Of a DNA stretch of 64,000 nt, positions 1-8,527 are shown piece by piece. This DNA comes from Nocardia pseudobrasiliensis NBRC 108224 (GTDB lineage: Bacteria; Actinomycetota; Actinomycetes; Mycobacteriales; Mycobacteriaceae). The stretch covers positions 62,001 to 126,000 of the forward strand of contig NZ_BDBS01000034.1 in the NCBI RefSeq assembly GCF_001613105.1. Direction: 5' to 3'. A model generated the notes under the pieces. It did no database searches. It worked only from the letters and a program-made list of their open reading frames with translations, and was not told the DNA's origin. Position numbers and translations under genes: made by a program. Within the stretch, counting starts at the first letter, position 1; the number at the start of each line of letters is the position of its first letter.

Positions 1-959
1 CGCTGGCGCGGCGGCGGGCGCGCGGGCTCGCGCCGTTCACGGTGATGTCGTGCGACAACATCGAGGGTAACGGGGAGGTCGCTCGGCGGGCGTTCGGCGC
101 CTTCGCGCGGTTGCGCGATCCCGCACTCGGGGACTGGGTGGCCGAGCACGTGCACTTCCCGAGTTCGATGGTGGACCGCATCACGCCCGTGACCCCGCCC
201 GAGACCGAGGCGGAGATCCTGCGGCGCTATGGGTTTCACGATCGCTGGCCGGTGATCACCGAACCGTTCACCCAGTGGGTGCTACAGGATTCGTTCACGC
301 TGTCGCGCCCGGCGTTCGAGGAGGTCGGGGTGCAGGTGGTCGAGGATGTCGCACCCTACGAGCTGATGAAGCTGCGCCTGCTCAACGCGAGCCATCAGGC
401 GCTGGCGTATCTGGGCTATCTGTGCGGATACCGATGGGTGAGCGAAGCGGCCGGCGACCCGCTGTTCGAGCGATTCCTGTTGCGCTACATGGAATCCGAG
501 GCCACGCCCACGCTGCGCCCGGTGCCCGGGGTCGACCTGGACCGCTACCGGCGCACGCTGATCGAACGCTTCGCCAACCGGGCCATTCCGGACACGCTCG
601 AGCGGCTGTGCGCGGAGACCTCCGACCGGATCCCGAAGTTCCTCCTGCCGGTGATCCGGGAGCGCCTCGCCGCGGGCGGCGAAATCGACTGCGCCGCAAC
701 AGTCGTCGCCGCGTGGGCGCGCTACGCCGAGGGCGTCGACGAACAGGGCGAACCGATCGAGGTGGTCGACCGTCTGCGCGACCGCCTCATGCCCCTGGCC
801 CGATTGCAACGCCACGAGCCGACCGCGTTCCTGGGCGATCGGGCCGTCTTCGGCGACCTGATCGAGCAGCCGCGCTTCGTGCGCGCCTACACCGCGGCGC
901 TGGCTTCGCTGCATACCAAGGGCGCTCGGGCCACCGTAGGCGAGCTGGTGGGAGGGTGA
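1..959 (+). CDS. Mannitol dehydrogenase-family oxidoreductase, 5' truncated
   Basis: The open frame runs in from the left edge, so the N-terminal Rossmann domain is mostly missing. What remains is the end of domain 1 (TVMSCDNIEGNG, typical of polyol-specific long-chain dehydrogenases) and the whole C-terminal domain. The catalytic signature is clear at about 370-405: KLRLLNASH, supplying the Lys, Asn and His that mannitol 2-dehydrogenases use. The family oxidises mannitol, mannonate or fructuronate with NAD(P); the exact substrate cannot be read from this fragment. The gene ends with TGA at 957-959. It is unrelated to the siderophore genes that follow. Confidence 0.85.
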   Translation, partial: LARRRARGLAPFTVMSCDNIEGNGEVARRAFGAFARLRDPALGDWVAEHVHFPSSMVDRITPVTPPETEAEILRRYGFHDRWPVITEPFTQWVLQDSFTLSRPAFEEVGVQVVEDVAPYELMKLRLLNASHQALAYLGYLCGYRWVSEAAGDPLFERFLLRYMESEATPTLRPVPGVDLDRYRRTLIERFANRAIPDTLERLCAETSDRIPKFLLPVIRERLAAGGEIDCAATVVAAWARYAEGVDEQGEPIEVVDRLRDRLMPLARLQRHEPTAFLGDRAVFGDLIEQPRFVRAYTAALASLHTKGARATVGELVGG

Positions 960-1253
960 CGATGCCGCAAGATGGGTGAGCCTCCGGATTCGGGTCAGTG
1001 GCCGGAAACAGCTACCGCCAGGGCGGCCCGGATCGAGGCCGCGCTGCTCCCCGTGCGCTGGCGGGACCTGGAATTGCCGGTGCCCGGCGGGCATATCCAC
1101 ACCCCGATCCCGACCGGGTTGCCGGACGACCGGAATCAGTTGTCCGGACCCCGAATTCGAGCAGAACCGCACCGCCGTCGTCGCCGAGACACAGGCGCTC
1201 GTCGGCTCCGCCCTGAGTGCTCCGCCGGGCGGGTGGACCGGGCCCTTCGGTGA
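960..1253. other. Spacer with possible decayed coding remnant
   Basis: No convincing gene fills these 294 bases. A plus-strand frame from 972 looks protein-like up to about 1130 (VRWRDLELPVPGG), then turns into arginine-rich shadow sequence. From about 1145 the neighbouring frame looks protein-like instead (FEQNRTAVVAETQ, ending GGWTGPFGD near 1250). That pattern would fit a short frameshifted remnant, but neither half matches a family I recognise and there is no clear ribosome binding site. Confidence 0.25.
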
Positions 1254-1664
1254 TCAGCTTGCGCTGTCGTATGTCTGGAGCATGCAGACCACCAGCTTGT
1301 CCCAGTAGGGGTCGCCCTTTCCCGCTGCGATAGCGGGCTTCAACTTGCACTCCCCCTGTAGGAGGGCGATCTGCGTTTTATACTGCGATGCGGGAATACC
1401 GCACTGGGCGAACCTCGCCTTCGCGTTCGCCTCGTTGAAGCTGCTGTCGCTGTTGACGATGCCCCCGAACTGCTGGAGCGTTCTCGTTCCCGCCCCTTCC
1501 AGGTTCGATTTCTTCTCCGCATCGTAGAGGGCTCGCAACGCGTGCATGCAGGTTGTGAGCTTGTCGTTGTCGATGGCATGGGCCGGGGCGCTGGCGATGC
1601 CGACCGATCCCGCTACCACGAGGATCCCGGTGACGATGCGCCTAACCGACGCGACAACAGCCAT
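1254..1664 (-). CDS. Small secreted protein, unknown function
   Basis: A 136-residue protein with an N-terminal signal peptide: basic start (MAVVASVRR), hydrophobic core and an Ala-x-Ala type cleavage site (APAHA-ID) near residue 30. The mature part is about 105 residues, hydrophilic, with four cysteines that could pair into two disulfides, and no domain I recognise. Two ATG codons are adjacent at 1667 and 1664. The inner one is chosen because GGAGG lies five bases upstream of it. It is transcribed leftward and is separated from the siderophore gene behind it by 146 bases, so it probably has its own promoter. Confidence 0.7.
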   Translation of the reverse strand: MAVVASVRRIVTGILVVAGSVGIASAPAHAIDNDKLTTCMHALRALYDAEKKSNLEGAGTRTLQQFGGIVNSDSSFNEANAKARFAQCGIPASQYKTQIALLQGECKLKPAIAAGKGDPYWDKLVVCMLQTYDSAS

Positions 1665-1810
1665 CATGACCTCCACGTCTCGAACAGCGAGCGACCGTCG
1701 CTCACGGTGGGAAAATAGCACCCGATTCCGCCGAACCGGCGCAACTAGCGATCTGATCCGATATGTCGGAAATCGGTGCTGTCGAACGTGTAGCCCATCG
1801 AGTCCGGCGG

Positions 1811-2473
1811 TCAGCCGACCGTCGCAGCGTGTGCCTCCGCCCCGTCGAGACGCCGCATCAGTTCGCTCGTGGTCACCACCGTCCCGCAGCGCCGGGCCAC
1901 ATAGTTCAATGCCATCAGGTGTTCCTCGCGAGAGAAGTCCGCGGTGGCGTCGAGTACCAGGTGGGGGCGGATGTCGCTCATGAATGCCTCTGCGGCGCTG
2001 AGCATGCAGCCCATGTGGGCATAGACGCCCGTGACCAGGAGATGGTCTCGGCGGTAGTAGGACAGCAGGTCGCGCAGGTCGGTGCGTTGGAAGGCCGAGT
2101 AGCGCCACTTGGTGACCTGGATATCGCGGTCGTCGGGGCGTAGTTCGGGGACTACCTCGGCGTCGGGGCCGTCGGACATGCCGGTGCCCCAGAAGTCGGC
2201 CAGGATGCCGCGGCGCGAGGGATGCTGATCACCGGGTTGCATGGTGTAGATCACCGGAATGCCCAAGGTGCGGCAGCGATCCCGGAGTAGGGCGATGTTG
2301 GCGACCAGGGCGCTGGCCGGTTCCCGGTCGCCGTCGTAGGCGGCGAGGAAGTAGCGCTGCATATCGTGGATGAGCAGGGCCGAGCGGGCGGGGATCAGCG
2401 GCCAGGACACCTGGTTGTCGACGACATCCTGCGGTGTCGGCATCGAATAGGGTGCGATCGGCGGGATGGGCAT
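1811..2473 (-). CDS. entB: Isochorismatase (2,3-dihydro-2,3-dihydroxybenzoate synthase)
   Basis: 220 residues of the EntB/DhbB/PhzD isochorismatase fold, which hydrolyses isochorismate to 2,3-dihydro-2,3-dihydroxybenzoate and pyruvate in the cytoplasm. Asp37 (IHDMQ) and Lys122 (TKWRYSAF) are the family catalytic residues, and GVYAHMGCM near 149-157 is the characteristic strand-loop. Unlike E. coli EntB, the protein stops after this domain and has no C-terminal aryl carrier domain; a separate carrier gene lies at 6221-6460. AGAGGAGAG precedes the ATG. It is the last gene of the leftward entA-entC-entB operon, 18 bases after entC, and should be iron-repressed through the IdeR box at 4428-4446. 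Confidence 0.93.
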   Translation of the reverse strand: MPIPPIAPYSMPTPQDVVDNQVSWPLIPARSALLIHDMQRYFLAAYDGDREPASALVANIALLRDRCRTLGIPVIYTMQPGDQHPSRRGILADFWGTGMSDGPDAEVVPELRPDDRDIQVTKWRYSAFQRTDLRDLLSYYRRDHLLVTGVYAHMGCMLSAAEAFMSDIRPHLVLDATADFSREEHLMALNYVARRCGTVVTTSELMRRLDGAEAHAATVG

Positions 2474-2491
2474 GGACTCTCCTCTTGGTGC

Positions 2492-3619
2492 TCAGGCGAC
2501 GGCGGTGGGTAGTTCGGCGATGCCGAGCGGGCGCAGGATGCGCCCGAACTTGCCGGTGGTTTCGGCCAATTCGGCCGCCGGATCGGATTCGGCGACGATG
2601 CCGCCGCCCGCGTGGGCGAGCAGGGTGCGGCGGTCGGCGGACAGTTCGGCGCAGCGAATGCTGACCATCCACTCGCCGTCACCGGCCGCGTCGCACCAGC
2701 CGAGCGCCCCGGAGTAGAACCCGCGGTCGCCCTCGAGTTCCGCGATCAGGCGGGCGGCGTCGGCAGTGGGCGTGCCGCAGATCGCGGGCGTGGGATGCAG
2801 GGCCGCGGCCAGCTCGAGAGCGGACGGCCCGTCGGGGCGCACGGTGGCGGTGATCGGGGTGCCGATATGCCACATCTCGGGAGTACTGGTGAGTTCCGGT
2901 GCGGGCGTGCGTACTTCGGCGCAGCGGTCGCGCAGTAAGCCGCCGACCTGGTCGACCACATAGGCGTGTTCGTGGCGATCCTTCGAGGAGGCCAGCAGGC
3001 GCGCGGCGACGGCGCGGTCGGCCCGCTCGTCGTCGAGTACGCGGCGCGCGGATCCGGCGAGCGGATGGCTGAGCACCTCGTCGCCCGTGCGACGCACCAG
3101 CACCTCGGGGCTCGAGCCGATCAGGTGGCGGCCGGTGTAGGGCGCGCCCGCCGCGGATAAATCGACCAGGAAGCCGTTGCCCATCGGGTCGGTCGCGACC
3201 AGCCGCTCGAGGATGTCGACCGGGCGCACGGCTGTGGCCGAGCGGGCGCGAATCGCCCTGGCCAACACGACCTTTCGCAGCGGATGGTCCGGATCGGCGA
3301 GCAGGGCCACGGCGTCGGCCACGCGCCGCACATGGGTTTCGGGTTCGGGCAGGGCCGCCTCGAACTCGAAATGCGGTGGCGGCGCGGCGGTGTCCGCGAG
3401 ATCGTCGGTATCGCGCACCGTCAGCGATCGGGGGGCCCACAGCGCCGCGGGGGCCTCGGGATCGAAGGGCAGCGCGCCGACGATATGGTCGACCTGACCG
3501 CTGCGCAGCGCCTCGGCGGCGGCAGCGGCGGTGTGGAAGACGCGTCCGACGCCCCAGGCGCATACCGTGCGGTACGGGCGGGACAGGACGAAGGCGGGAT
3601 CGGCGGAAATGGAGATCAT
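2492..3619 (-). CDS. entC: Isochorismate synthase
   Basis: 375 residues of the chorismate-utilising (ADC synthase) family. It converts chorismate to isochorismate, the committed step to 2,3-dihydroxybenzoate. The conserved C-terminal half is complete, including HPTPAICGTP, the Mg-binding stretch FYSGALGWCD and the final SIRCAEL block. The start ATG at 3619 (MISISADP) follows GAGAAAGG. The frame is open much further upstream, but that part lies in entA and reads as arginine-rich shadow. Only 11 bases separate it from entA. With entA and entB present it should feed a catechol rather than a salicylate siderophore. Confidence 0.93.
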   Translation of the reverse strand: MISISADPAFVLSRPYRTVCAWGVGRVFHTAAAAAEALRSGQVDHIVGALPFDPEAPAALWAPRSLTVRDTDDLADTAAPPPHFEFEAALPEPETHVRRVADAVALLADPDHPLRKVVLARAIRARSATAVRPVDILERLVATDPMGNGFLVDLSAAGAPYTGRHLIGSSPEVLVRRTGDEVLSHPLAGSARRVLDDERADRAVAARLLASSKDRHEHAYVVDQVGGLLRDRCAEVRTPAPELTSTPEMWHIGTPITATVRPDGPSALELAAALHPTPAICGTPTADAARLIAELEGDRGFYSGALGWCDAAGDGEWMVSIRCAELSADRRTLLAHAGGGIVAESDPAAELAETTGKFGRILRPLGIAELPTAVA

Positions 3620-3630
3620 CCTTTCTCGGA

Positions 3631-4428
3631 TCACATGTCGAGCGTCGCTCCGCCGTCCACCCGCAGATCGTGCATGGTGATGTGGCGGGCGTCGTCGGAC
3701 ACCAGGAAGCGGACCGCCGCGGCGATATCGGCGGGTTCGGCAATGCGCCGCAGGGGGATGCCCAGGCGGAAGTCTTCGGGCGCGCCGTCGAGCAGGCCCG
3801 CCCGCGCGGATTCGGTCAGCTCCTCGGCGTCGTAGAGCCCACGCAGCATGGCGGTATTCGTCGATCCGGGGGACACCAGATTCACCCGCACGCCGTGCGG
3901 GGCGACCTGCAGGGCAAGCGATTTGGTGAAGGCGGTGGCGGCGGCCTTGGACGCGCAGTAGGCGGCCATTCCCACGCGCGGCGTGCTCGCGGCATTGGAG
4001 GTGACCACCACGATCGCTCCGCGCCCGGCGGCGACCATATCGCGTGCGGCACGCTGGATGACATGCACGGTGCCGGTGGCATTCACCGCGAGGCTGCGCT
4101 GCCACGCCTGCGGCGTGATGTCCAGCGCGGTACCGGCGTCCATCACGCCGGCGGCGTGTACGAGGACATCGGCCGGACCGTAGCGGGCGGTGAGGGCGTC
4201 GAACGCCTCGGTCACCGACTTCTCGTCGGCCACATCCACCTCGGTCGCGTGTACGAAGGCCGTGGTGCGCTCGGCGATTTCGGATGCCACATCGTGGACC
4301 CGAGGATCGAGGTCCCACAGTGCCACCGCGCGCGCCCCGCGTGCGAGGTCGGCCGCGACGGCCGCGCCGATACCCGCGGCCGCTCCGGTGACGACGAGTA
4401 CTCTCCCGTCCGAATCGATCATGGACAT
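3631..4428 (-). CDS. entA: 2,3-dihydro-2,3-dihydroxybenzoate dehydrogenase
   Basis: 265-residue classical short-chain dehydrogenase that oxidises 2,3-dihydro-2,3-dihydroxybenzoate to 2,3-dihydroxybenzoate with NAD. The cofactor motif TGAAAGIG lies at residues 14-21, and the catalytic set is Ser144, Tyr157 and Lys161 (YCASK). General SDR function is certain. The specific role comes from position, directly ahead of entC and entB and divergent from entE. The ATG at 4428 has no ribosome binding site and overlaps the iron box, so the message may be leaderless; a second ATG follows at 4422. Confidence 0.9.
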   Translation of the reverse strand: MSMIDSDGRVLVVTGAAAGIGAAVAADLARGARAVALWDLDPRVHDVASEIAERTTAFVHATEVDVADEKSVTEAFDALTARYGPADVLVHAAGVMDAGTALDITPQAWQRSLAVNATGTVHVIQRAARDMVAAGRGAIVVVTSNAASTPRVGMAAYCASKAAATAFTKSLALQVAPHGVRVNLVSPGSTNTAMLRGLYDAEELTESARAGLLDGAPEDFRLGIPLRRIAEPADIAAAVRFLVSDDARHITMHDLRVDGGATLDM

Positions 4429-4446
4429 GAGGTTAGCCTATCCTTA
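4428..4446. promoter_or_regulatory. IdeR/DmdR-type iron box between entA and entE
   Basis: Nineteen bases, tgaggttagcctatcctta, match 17 of 19 positions of the actinobacterial iron-box consensus TWAGGTTAGSCTWACCTWA as I know it. The box lies in the only gap between the divergent entA and entE genes and touches the entA start codon, so one repressor dimer pair could shut both directions when iron is plentiful. Confidence 0.85.
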
Positions 4447-4517
4447 TCAGAATTGGGCAATATGTCCTGTTCATCACGGTCGAAACCCTGAGAACCCCTG
4501 GAAAGAGGTGTCCCCCA

Positions 4518-6167
4518 ATGCCATCCACCGTTCTGCCCGGCTTCACGCCGTGGCCCGCGGCCGAGGCGCAGCGGTACCGCGAGCTCGGCTGCTGGGCCGG
4601 TGAGACCTTCGGCGAGATGCTGGCCGCCCGCGCGGTACGCGATCCGCGGGCCGTCGCCGTCGTGGACGACGCGCATCGCTGGACCTACGCCGAACTCGAC
4701 CATCGGGCACGATCGCTGGCCACCGGTCTGGCCCGGCTCGGCGTCGGCCGACACGATCGCGTACTCGTACAACTGCCCAATCGCGCCGAATTCGTCGAGG
4801 TGATCTTCGCGCTGTTCAAGCTCGGGGCGCTGCCGGTGTTCTGCCTGCCCGCGCACCGCCGGGCCGAGCTGACGCCGATCGCCGCGGCCTCGGGCGCGGT
4901 GGCCATGATCACCTGCGCGGTGCATCAGCGCTTCGACTATGCGGCCCTGGCGGATTCGATCCGCGAACAGGTCGCCGAGCTGCGGCAGCTGGTGATCGTC
5001 GCCGACGATGCCGAGGCGGCGCTGCCGGCGGGCGCGCACACGCTCGACCAATTGCGTGACGAGCCGGGCGAACTGCCGATGCTCGACGCGAGCGATGTTG
5101 CGTTCCTGCAGCTTTCGGGCGGCAGCACGGGTATCCCGAAGCTCATTCCCCGCACCCACGACGACTACCACTACAGCGTGCGGCGCAGCGCCGAGATCTG
5201 CGAACTCGGTAGCGACAGTGTGTATCTCGCCACCCTGCCGGTGGCGCACAACTTCCCGATGAGCTCGCCCGGCATTCTGGGCACGCTGTGGGCGGGCGGG
5301 ACGGTCGCGCTGACCGCGGATCCGACTCCGGCCGCGGCCTTTCGCGCGATCGAGCGGTTCGGGGTGACCATCACCGGATTGGTGCCGCCGCTGGCGCGAC
5401 TGTGGGTCGAACGGGCCGAGGCCGGTGACACACCGGACCTGTCCAGCCTGCGGGTGGTACAGGTCGGCGGCGCGCGCTGCCCCGACGAACTGGCCCGGCG
5501 CGTGGGCCCGGCGCTGGGCGTCACGCTGCAGCAGGTATTCGGTATGGCCGAGGGTCTGGTGTGCTACACGCGCCTGGACGATCCGATCGATGTGGTGGTG
5601 GGCACCCAGGGCCGCCCGATGTCGGAGCACGACCGGATCGAAGTCGTCGACGAGGCCGGCGAGCCGGTGCCCGCCGGGGCGGACGGCAATCTGATCGCCC
5701 ACGGCCCGTACACGATTCGCGGCTACTACGACAATCCCGAGGCCAATGCCCGCAGCTTCACCGCCGACGGCCACTACCGCACCGGCGATATGGTCGCCGT
5801 GCGACCGGACGGCAATCTGGTCGTGAAAGGCCGCGCGGGCGACTGGGTGAACCGGGGCGGGGAGAAGGTCTCCGCCGAGGAGCTCGAGGCGCATCTGCTC
5901 GAACATCCCGGCGTGCGCGACGCGGTGATCGTCGGCATTCCCGATCCGGTTCTCGGACAGCGGATCTCGGCATTCGTGCAGCCGAAGGACGCGGCCGAGC
6001 GCCTCACCCTCGGCGCGGTGCGCGCCTTCGTGCGCGAGCGCGGGGTGGCGGCCTGGAAGATGCCCGACGCCGTGGTGATCGTCGAGAGTTTCCCCGAGAC
6101 CGGGGTGGGCAAGATCAGCAGGAAGGAACTGCGGCAGATCCTCGCCGAGGGTGCGCTCGGGAACTGA
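4518..6167 (+). CDS. entE: 2,3-dihydroxybenzoate-AMP ligase
   Basis: 549-residue stand-alone adenylation enzyme of the EntE/DhbE type. It activates 2,3-dihydroxybenzoate with ATP and transfers it to the phosphopantetheine arm of an aryl carrier protein. The P-loop region reads LSGGSTGIPK around residues 203-212, the form typical of aryl-acid ligases rather than amino-acid domains, and the late lysine motif GKISRKEL lies near 531. AGAGGTG precedes the ATG. It is transcribed alone to the right from the iron-box promoter and ends at the bidirectional terminator 6182-6207. Salicylate is possible as substrate, but the entA neighbour argues for 2,3-dihydroxybenzoate. Confidence 0.93.
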   Translation: MPSTVLPGFTPWPAAEAQRYRELGCWAGETFGEMLAARAVRDPRAVAVVDDAHRWTYAELDHRARSLATGLARLGVGRHDRVLVQLPNRAEFVEVIFALFKLGALPVFCLPAHRRAELTPIAAASGAVAMITCAVHQRFDYAALADSIREQVAELRQLVIVADDAEAALPAGAHTLDQLRDEPGELPMLDASDVAFLQLSGGSTGIPKLIPRTHDDYHYSVRRSAEICELGSDSVYLATLPVAHNFPMSSPGILGTLWAGGTVALTADPTPAAAFRAIERFGVTITGLVPPLARLWVERAEAGDTPDLSSLRVVQVGGARCPDELARRVGPALGVTLQQVFGMAEGLVCYTRLDDPIDVVVGTQGRPMSEHDRIEVVDEAGEPVPAGADGNLIAHGPYTIRGYYDNPEANARSFTADGHYRTGDMVAVRPDGNLVVKGRAGDWVNRGGEKVSAEELEAHLLEHPGVRDAVIVGIPDPVLGQRISAFVQPKDAAERLTLGAVRAFVRERGVAAWKMPDAVVIVESFPETGVGKISRKELRQILAEGALGN

Positions 6168-6181
6168 CCCGGTGTCGCGGT

Positions 6182-6207
6182 CCGCCCCGTCCCGAGCGAC
6201 GGGGCGG
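6182..6207. terminator. Hairpin between convergent operons
   Basis: A perfect 10-base stem (ccgccccgtc / gacggggcgg) with a 6-base loop sits between the ends of the rightward entE gene and the leftward carrier-protein gene. There is no T-run, as is usual in high-GC actinobacteria. The symmetric hairpin could serve both directions. Confidence 0.75.
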
Positions 6208-6220
6208 CCGCGCCAGGCGC

Positions 6221-6460
6221 TCACCGCAGGATGTCGAGCCAGGACGCCAATACGGGATCCCCTGCGAGCGTGGGGAAGTCGACGTGCTCGTGCCCTGCGG
6301 CGCGCCACTTCTCCACCAGGGACATGATGCGCACGGAGTCGAGTCCGGCATCGAGCAGATCGGTCTCGGGGGTCAACTCGTCGGCGGTGACGCCCAGCGC
6401 GGCGGCCACATCATCGATGACCCACTGCTGATCCGACACCGTGGTCCCGTCGTTCGTCAT
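6221..6460 (-). CDS. Stand-alone aryl carrier protein
   Basis: 79-residue acyl/aryl carrier protein. The phosphopantetheine attachment site is Ser42 in the motif DAGLDSVRIM. Because the EntB-like protein here has no carrier domain, this is the expected acceptor for the dihydroxybenzoyl group from the EntE-like ligase and the donor to the first condensation domain of the NRPS. It is the last gene of the leftward NRPS operon, one base after the siderophore-interacting protein gene. Separate aryl carriers exist in some other siderophore systems, so the split itself is not unprecedented. Confidence 0.87.
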   Translation of the reverse strand: MTNDGTTVSDQQWVIDDVAAALGVTADELTPETDLLDAGLDSVRIMSLVEKWRAAGHEHVDFPTLAGDPVLASWLDILR

Positions 6461-6461
6461 C

Positions 6462-7301
6462 TCATGATTCCTCTCGGTCGTAATCGGCCACGCCGCGCTT
6501 CCAATACCCGGCGATCAGAAAGTCCTTGGGCCCCAGCCCCAATTCGGTGCGCACCCAACGCCGCAACGGCCGCAACACCCCCGCCTCACCGGCGAGCCAG
6601 GCGTAAACGCGCTCTCCCGCGGGCACTTCTACCGTGCGCACGGCCTTCTCCAGCGCGTCGCCGGTGCCGGGGGCGGCCGCGCCGCGATGCACCCAGCGCA
6701 CGACGAAACCCGGCGGCGCGTCGATCGCGATCTCCTCGTCGGGGGCGCTCACCTCGATGAAGGCCCAGCCGGAGGTTTCGCGAGGCAGCCATTCGAGCCA
6801 GCGCGCGATGGCGGGGAGGGCGGTGATATCGCCTGCGAAGAGGTACTTGTCGTAGGTGGTGGGGACCACGACGCCGCCGGGTGGGCCCGCGATGTGTATC
6901 CGCGTACCCGGCGTGGCCGCGAGCGCCCAATCGGAGGCCAGACCACCCGGATGCAGGGCGAAGTCGATATCCAGCTCGCAGTCGGCGGCGCTGTGGCGGC
7001 GCACCGTGTACTCCCGCGACACCGGGCGGGGACTGCCCCACTCCAGGGACAGCCCGTCTCGTCGGGGCAGCCGCAGCACACCCTCATCGTCCGGGAAGAT
7101 CAGGCGCACATGCTCGTCGGGGACATAACTGTGGAATCCCGCCAGATCCGGTCCGCCGAAGGTGATGCGCAGCAGCGCCGATCCCAGCCGCTCGGTGCGA
7201 ATCACTTCCACATCGCACAGCCCGATCGGATAACCGACCTTGGCCCCGTGCGCTCCCGACAGCACCTCGGCGATATTGTCGGCGTAGGCTCCGCGATCCA
7301 T
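6462..7301 (-). CDS. Siderophore-interacting flavoprotein (ferric-siderophore reductase)
   Basis: 279-residue SIP-family protein related to ViuB and MxcB. These cytoplasmic enzymes use FAD and NAD(P)H to reduce iron(III) in the imported siderophore so that iron is released. An N-terminal FAD-binding barrel holds the motif SREYTVRRH, and a C-terminal nucleotide-binding half begins near the motif FAGDITALPAI. The ATG at 7301 follows GAGAAAGGA. It begins two bases after the exporter gene ends, inside the siderophore operon. Confidence 0.9.
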   Translation of the reverse strand: MDRGAYADNIAEVLSGAHGAKVGYPIGLCDVEVIRTERLGSALLRITFGGPDLAGFHSYVPDEHVRLIFPDDEGVLRLPRRDGLSLEWGSPRPVSREYTVRRHSAADCELDIDFALHPGGLASDWALAATPGTRIHIAGPPGGVVVPTTYDKYLFAGDITALPAIARWLEWLPRETSGWAFIEVSAPDEEIAIDAPPGFVVRWVHRGAAAPGTGDALEKAVRTVEVPAGERVYAWLAGEAGVLRPLRRWVRTELGLGPKDFLIAGYWKRGVADYDREES

Positions 7302-7303
7302 CG

Positions 7304-8527
7304 CTATTCCTTTCTCAGCAGCGGCCCGGCGGTGCAGGCCGCCACGGCGCCGAGTATCAGTACGGACAACCCGTAGACCACGAGAGCGGTTGCGGGCGCG
7401 AAGAATTGACCGACCAGCCCGGCCACCATGGAACCGATCGCCGTGCCGGTCACGGCCTGCACCATGAGCAGTCCGGAGACCCGGCCGCGCAGCTCCTCGG
7501 GTGCGTTGCGCTGCAACACCGCGTAGCGCAGCACCATATTCACCGCGCGCGCCAGCCCGAAGGCCGCGAAGCCGAGGAATACGACCGCGATATGCGGCGC
7601 CGAACCCGCGATGAGCACGCCGACCGGCATGAGCGCCAACGAGATCAGCAACGCCCGACCCGGATGGCGGGTGCGGCCGATCCAACCGCTGGTCATCGAA
7701 CCGAGGACCGCACCCGCGCCGGGCGCGGCGTAGAGCAGGCCCAGGGTGGTGGTCCCGGCATCGAGTTCATCTTCGGCGAGGGCGGGCAGCAGCACCAGCG
7801 GGCCGCTCACCAGCATGGCGATCAATCCGGTCAGCAGCGCCGGGCGAATCACCGGATGTCGCATGGCGAATCGGATGCCGACGGCCAGTTCCCGCAGCGG
7901 ATGCTGGGTGTCGCGAACCGGCGGCGGCTGCGGGCCGATGGCCCGGATGAAGCCGACGGTCGCGACGGTCGCGCCCGCCGCGATGAAAAAGGCCGGGGCC
8001 ACACCGGTTCTCGCGATCAGCAGACCCGCGATCGCGGGGGTGATCATGGTGCCCAGATCGGCGGTGAGCGCGGTGAGCGCCCCGGCCGCGGCTACTTTCT
8101 CCGGCCCGACCAGCCTGGGCACCAGCGCCATGAGCGCCGAACCGCTGACCCCGCCCGCGAGGCCGTCCACCACGCCCGCGGCGTAGATCACCGCGAGCAG
8201 TGGATGCGGCAGCAGCGCGTTGAGACCCAGGGCGAGAAAGCCGAAACCGGCTGCGCTGCGCGACCATTGGATGACATCGCGTCGGTCGTGGCGATCGGCG
8301 ATCACGCCGCCCGCCAGACTGCCCGCGAACAGTGCCACCGCGGTCACCGAGGTGACGCCCGCGACGTGCAGCGAGGAGCCGGTGAGCCGGTAGACCTGGA
8401 CGGGCAGGGCCACCATGAGCAGCCCGATGCCCAGCACCGACACCAGCCGAGCGGCGAAGGCGCAGCGGAACTCCCGGCTGGCCCGCAGCGGTGAGACGTC
8501 GATGAGCAGGCCCCCCGCAGCCGTCAC
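7304..8527 (-). CDS. MFS siderophore exporter (EntS-like)
   Basis: 407-residue major facilitator superfamily protein with about 12 hydrophobic segments in two halves. The N-terminus (SREFRCAFAARLVSVLG, then PVQVYRLTGSS) resembles EntS-type enterobactin exporters. It overlaps the receptor gene by four bases and is followed two bases later by the reductase gene, so export, uptake and iron release are co-transcribed with the NRPS. The substrate is inferred from this context. Confidence 0.88.
   Translation of the reverse strand: MTAAGGLLIDVSPLRASREFRCAFAARLVSVLGIGLLMVALPVQVYRLTGSSLHVAGVTSVTAVALFAGSLAGGVIADRHDRRDVIQWSRSAAGFGFLALGLNALLPHPLLAVIYAAGVVDGLAGGVSGSALMALVPRLVGPEKVAAAGALTALTADLGTMITPAIAGLLIARTGVAPAFFIAAGATVATVGFIRAIGPQPPPVRDTQHPLRELAVGIRFAMRHPVIRPALLTGLIAMLVSGPLVLLPALAEDELDAGTTTLGLLYAAPGAGAVLGSMTSGWIGRTRHPGRALLISLALMPVGVLIAGSAPHIAVVFLGFAAFGLARAVNMVLRYAVLQRNAPEELRGRVSGLLMVQAVTGTAIGSMVAGLVGQFFAPATALVVYGLSVLILGAVAACTAGPLLRKE

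Noticed and set aside
972..1253. 93-codon plus-strand open frame after the mannitol dehydrogenase
   Set aside because: Only its first half looks protein-like; there is no ribosome binding site and no recognised family. Noted as a possible remnant only.
2492..4318. 608-codon minus-strand frame that would fuse isochorismate synthase to upstream sequence
   Set aside because: The first 230 codons are an arginine-rich shadow of entA. A ribosome binding site and ATG at 3619 define the real start.
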